Assembly: GCA_035636195.1 (NCBI GenBank)
Contig: DASPZP010000298.1
Coordinates: forward strand, 1-8,384
DNA: 8,384 nucleotides
Direction of reading: 5' to 3'
Origin: Anaeromyxobacter_A sp035636195
Lineage (GTDB): Bacteria > Myxococcota > Myxococcia > Myxococcales > Anaeromyxobacteraceae
This document shows, one piece after another, positions 7,101 through 8,384 of this stretch. A model generated the notes under the pieces. It worked only from the letters and a program-made list of their open reading frames with translations, made no database searches and was not told the DNA's origin. Made by a program: the position numbers and the translations under genes. How positions within the stretch are numbered: the first letter of the stretch is position 1; each line of letters begins with the position of its first letter.

Positions 7101-8384
7101 GGTAGCTCCCGTCGCCCTGCCGAGCGAGGACCGAGACCCATCGCTGCTCGACGAGTTCGGCATCGAGGCCCTTCACCTCGGCCGCGGCGAGGTCCGGCCC
7201 GACCGCCACGAGCCGCACCGAGCGGTCGCTGCCGCGCGCGACGTAGCGGAGCTCGCCGTCGGGCTTGTAGCCCACGAGGAACGGCCGCGGCGAGACGAGG
7301 ACGCTCGTCGCTGCGGCGACCCCTCGCCCGCCGGCCGCCTCGTAGCCCATGGCGCTGAACGTGAGCCGGTAGGTCGCCTTCTCGAAGCGCTCGAGGTCGA
7401 GCGCGAAGACGGCCTCGCCCTTCGCGTCGGTCTGCCCGTCCGCGAGCCGGTCCGAGAAGCCGTTCTTGGCCTGCAGCGGATCGGTGAAGACGTAGTCCTT
7501 CCACGCCCGGAAGACCGGCCGGGCCGGAGAGAGCATGACCTCAGCGGCGATGCGCCGCGACTCCGCCGGCGTGCCGAAGAGGTTCTGCAGCGAGACCCGG
7601 GCGCTCAGGTCCTTTGGCGAGACCCAGCCTTCAGCCCGTTCGGTCGACAAGTGGGCCGCGATCCGCATGCGGTCGGGCAGGAACTCCTGGACGCGCACCG
7701 TCGTAGAGCCGACGAGTTCGCCGCGTTTTCCGTTCGCCTCGACGAGATACAGGCTCGCCGCCCAGGAGCCGGTCTGCCCGTTCTCGTCGGTGCGATAGGA
7801 GAGCTCGGCGAAGCCGCTCGCCGGCAGCGCGACCCGCTCCTTCTGCACCTCCAGACCGCGAGGGTCGGTGACGACCGCCTCGAGCGGCACGCCCGCGAGC
7901 GGCGCGCGCCAGTCCGCCGACTTCACGATGTAGGCGACGTGGAAGAGGTCGCCCGGACGGTACAGGCCGCGGTCGGAGAAGAGGTAAGCGTCGAGCCTGG
8001 GGCGTCCGCCGGTGACCACGCCCCCCACGTCGAAGCGCGACAGCTCGAGCTTGCGGTCCGAGCGCTGGAATGGCAGGAACGACAGGTCGTCGGCGCGGAG
8101 CGCCAGGAACGCCACGGGCGCCTTCTCGTGCTTGAAGTCATCGAGCCGCGGCAAACGGGCGTGGCCCTCGGCGTCGGTGGTGGCGGAGACGACCGGGAGA
8201 CCATTGCGGCCGAGGACCTGCACGGTGACGCCGGCGGCGGGTGCGCCGCTCTTGATAGACTGGACGAAGACGTCGTGGCTCCGGTCCGCGTTCATCTTCG
8301 CGACGAGCCCGAGATCGGTGATGAGCAGGAAGCGCTGATCCTGGGCTCCGGTCGTGCGATCCCGAACCGGATCCCAGCTCTCGA
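4114..8384 (-). CDS. Bacterial alpha-2-macroglobulin, 5' end beyond window
   Basis: This is a periplasmic broad-range protease trap of the YfhM type. Cleavage of its bait segment triggers collapse and covalent capture of the protease through an internal thioester. The reading frame is open to the right edge, with 1422 residues visible; the signal peptide or lipobox and the first domains are missing (E. coli YfhM is 1653 aa in total). Numbered from the first complete codon (8382): VFVQSI at about 38-43; an MG domain starting near YRPGD (about 142); a bait-region domain at about 490-590; AVDEGILQ (628-635); a basic KRKR (694-697) in the likely bait segment; the A2M domain at about 700-790, with a YWSGIVD motif; and a thioester-containing helical domain at about 890-1180. 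The thioester is CTEQ at bases 5640-5629 (C915, Q918), and C915 is the only cysteine visible. A charged linker (about 1287-1353) precedes the last MG domain, which has ADVREDRV and AESMYD motifs. The stop overlaps the start of pbpC, its usual partner. The ATG at 8295 is internal, because family-type sequence (RFLLITDLGLV) continues upstream of it. Confidence 0.96.
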   Translation of the reverse strand, partial: ESWDPVRDRTTGAQDQRFLLITDLGLVAKMNADRSHDVFVQSIKSGAPAAGVTVQVLGRNGLPVVSATTDAEGHARLPRLDDFKHEKAPVAFLALRADDLSFLPFQRSDRKLELSRFDVGGVVTGGRPRLDAYLFSDRGLYRPGDLFHVAYIVKSADWRAPLAGVPLEAVVTDPRGLEVQKERVALPASGFAELSYRTDENGQTGSWAASLYLVEANGKRGELVGSTTVRVQEFLPDRMRIAAHLSTERAEGWVSPKDLSARVSLQNLFGTPAESRRIAAEVMLSPARPVFRAWKDYVFTDPLQAKNGFSDRLADGQTDAKGEAVFALDLERFEKATYRLTFSAMGYEAAGGRGVAAATSVLVSPRPFLVGYKPDGELRYVARGSDRSVRLVAVGPDLAAAEVKGLDAELVEQRWVSVLARQGDGSYHYESVRRETGRGKAPLAIGTKGLRYALPTSAPGDFLIVVRDGARTELARIPFSVAGAANVAPALEKNAELQVKLSRTDWAPGERIDLQITAPYVGAGLITVERDRVYAWKWFKTTTTSSVQSIQVPAGLEGNGYVSVAFVRALDSQEIFTSPLSYGVAPFSVSRESRTLRIDLSAPELARPGEPFKIRYSAQRSGKAVVFAVDEGILQVARHETPDPLAYFFQKRALEVRTDQILDLILPEFSVVQALSAAGGDGQAAIARNLNPFKRKRDPPAVYWSGIVDVDDTERELTWTVPESFSGAVRVMAVAVSPTALGAAARTSLVRGDFVITPSVPTFVAPGDVFEVSVGVASNVDGAGPDARVKLELTASDQLEVQDGAERSLAVGQGREASATFRLRANGKLGSAALRFVATQGVKLARQSVDLSIRPAAPFETVILSGQVRPGQKQEQPIARRMSPEYRTLEVSASPLPLGLARGLVDYLSKYPYGCTEQLVSQAFPAIVLRGRPEFGFGPEKVETNLASALRTLRARQNAEGAFGMWAANGFVSEFQTIYALHFLTEAKERQYPVPQEVLQRGLEYARGLAVSRPRSLGEARVQAYALYVLTRNGFVTTRELVALRETLDKRKDQAWRRDLVAVHLAATYALLKQEGAAAALIGEVRPGTPQQTDYGLFYDGLVYDAQLLYVLARHFPDRLARLPPEAIDALARPIAAGSFNTLSSAYAVLALDAYARAAGAGAAQVEATLAELVADGKARPLVLPGGLFPKVTFTADATKLRLQSTGALPVFWQATLAGFEVALPAAEVKSELEVFRELQDGSGKAVHEAKLGAELEVHVKVRSLGRWLPNVAIVDLLPGGFEPVLEERTPVAAQEDEGSADRSRPGSRVSAEAEGDGEGGDDGEGPPPEGTVGREPRRAPPGALPIGTPASTWAPEYADVREDRVVLYGPVGPGVQEFVYRVRATNRGDFAVPPPLAESMYDRSVKGRGLPARLTVTGSDH

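Overview
The window is very GC-rich (roughly 70% by eye), with strong G/C preference at third codon positions. It carries four protein genes in two convergent blocks. The periplasmic alpha-2-macroglobulin/PBP1C pair shows a Gram-negative bacterium. Base composition and the style of the macroglobulin would suit a high-GC deltaproteobacterial/Myxococcota-type organism, but nothing here proves the taxon.

Left block (+ strand, about 235-1776): a TetR/AcrR-family repressor (275-913) is followed after 110 bp by a classical short-chain dehydrogenase/reductase (1024-1776). The repressor resembles E. coli NemR in one specific way: a Cys (C110) and a Lys (K179) sit in matching local contexts and exactly 69 residues apart, as in the NemR C106/K175 redox pair. 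Two imperfect palindromes of the same architecture and centre lie at the start of the repressor gene (258-277) and in the repressor-SDR gap (955-978). They share the 9-mer CATACCGAC on opposite strands. The simplest reading is an autoregulated, probably electrophile- or oxidant-responsive repressor that controls a carbonyl reductase. Bases 1-234 upstream hold nothing I can assign.

Right block (- strand, 8384 down to 1814): a large bacterial alpha-2-macroglobulin runs in from beyond the right edge (its N-terminus is missing) and overlaps by 4 bp (TTGA) a complete gene for penicillin-binding protein 1C (pbpC, 767 aa). This is the known periplasmic defence/repair pair: the macroglobulin traps attacking proteases through a bait region and a Cys-Gln thioester, while PBP1C is a peptidoglycan glycosyltransferase/transpeptidase thought to repair the wall. 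All catalytic motifs of both proteins are intact. The thioester cysteine is the only cysteine in the 1422 visible macroglobulin residues, and a charged, low-complexity linker of about 67 residues sits before its last domain.

The two blocks converge across a 37-bp gap (1777-1813) that contains a short GC hairpin. I see no mobile elements, RNA genes, CRISPR arrays or broken genes. The pbpC/macroglobulin part is a known system. The least expected feature is the repressor with its matched pair of putative operators.
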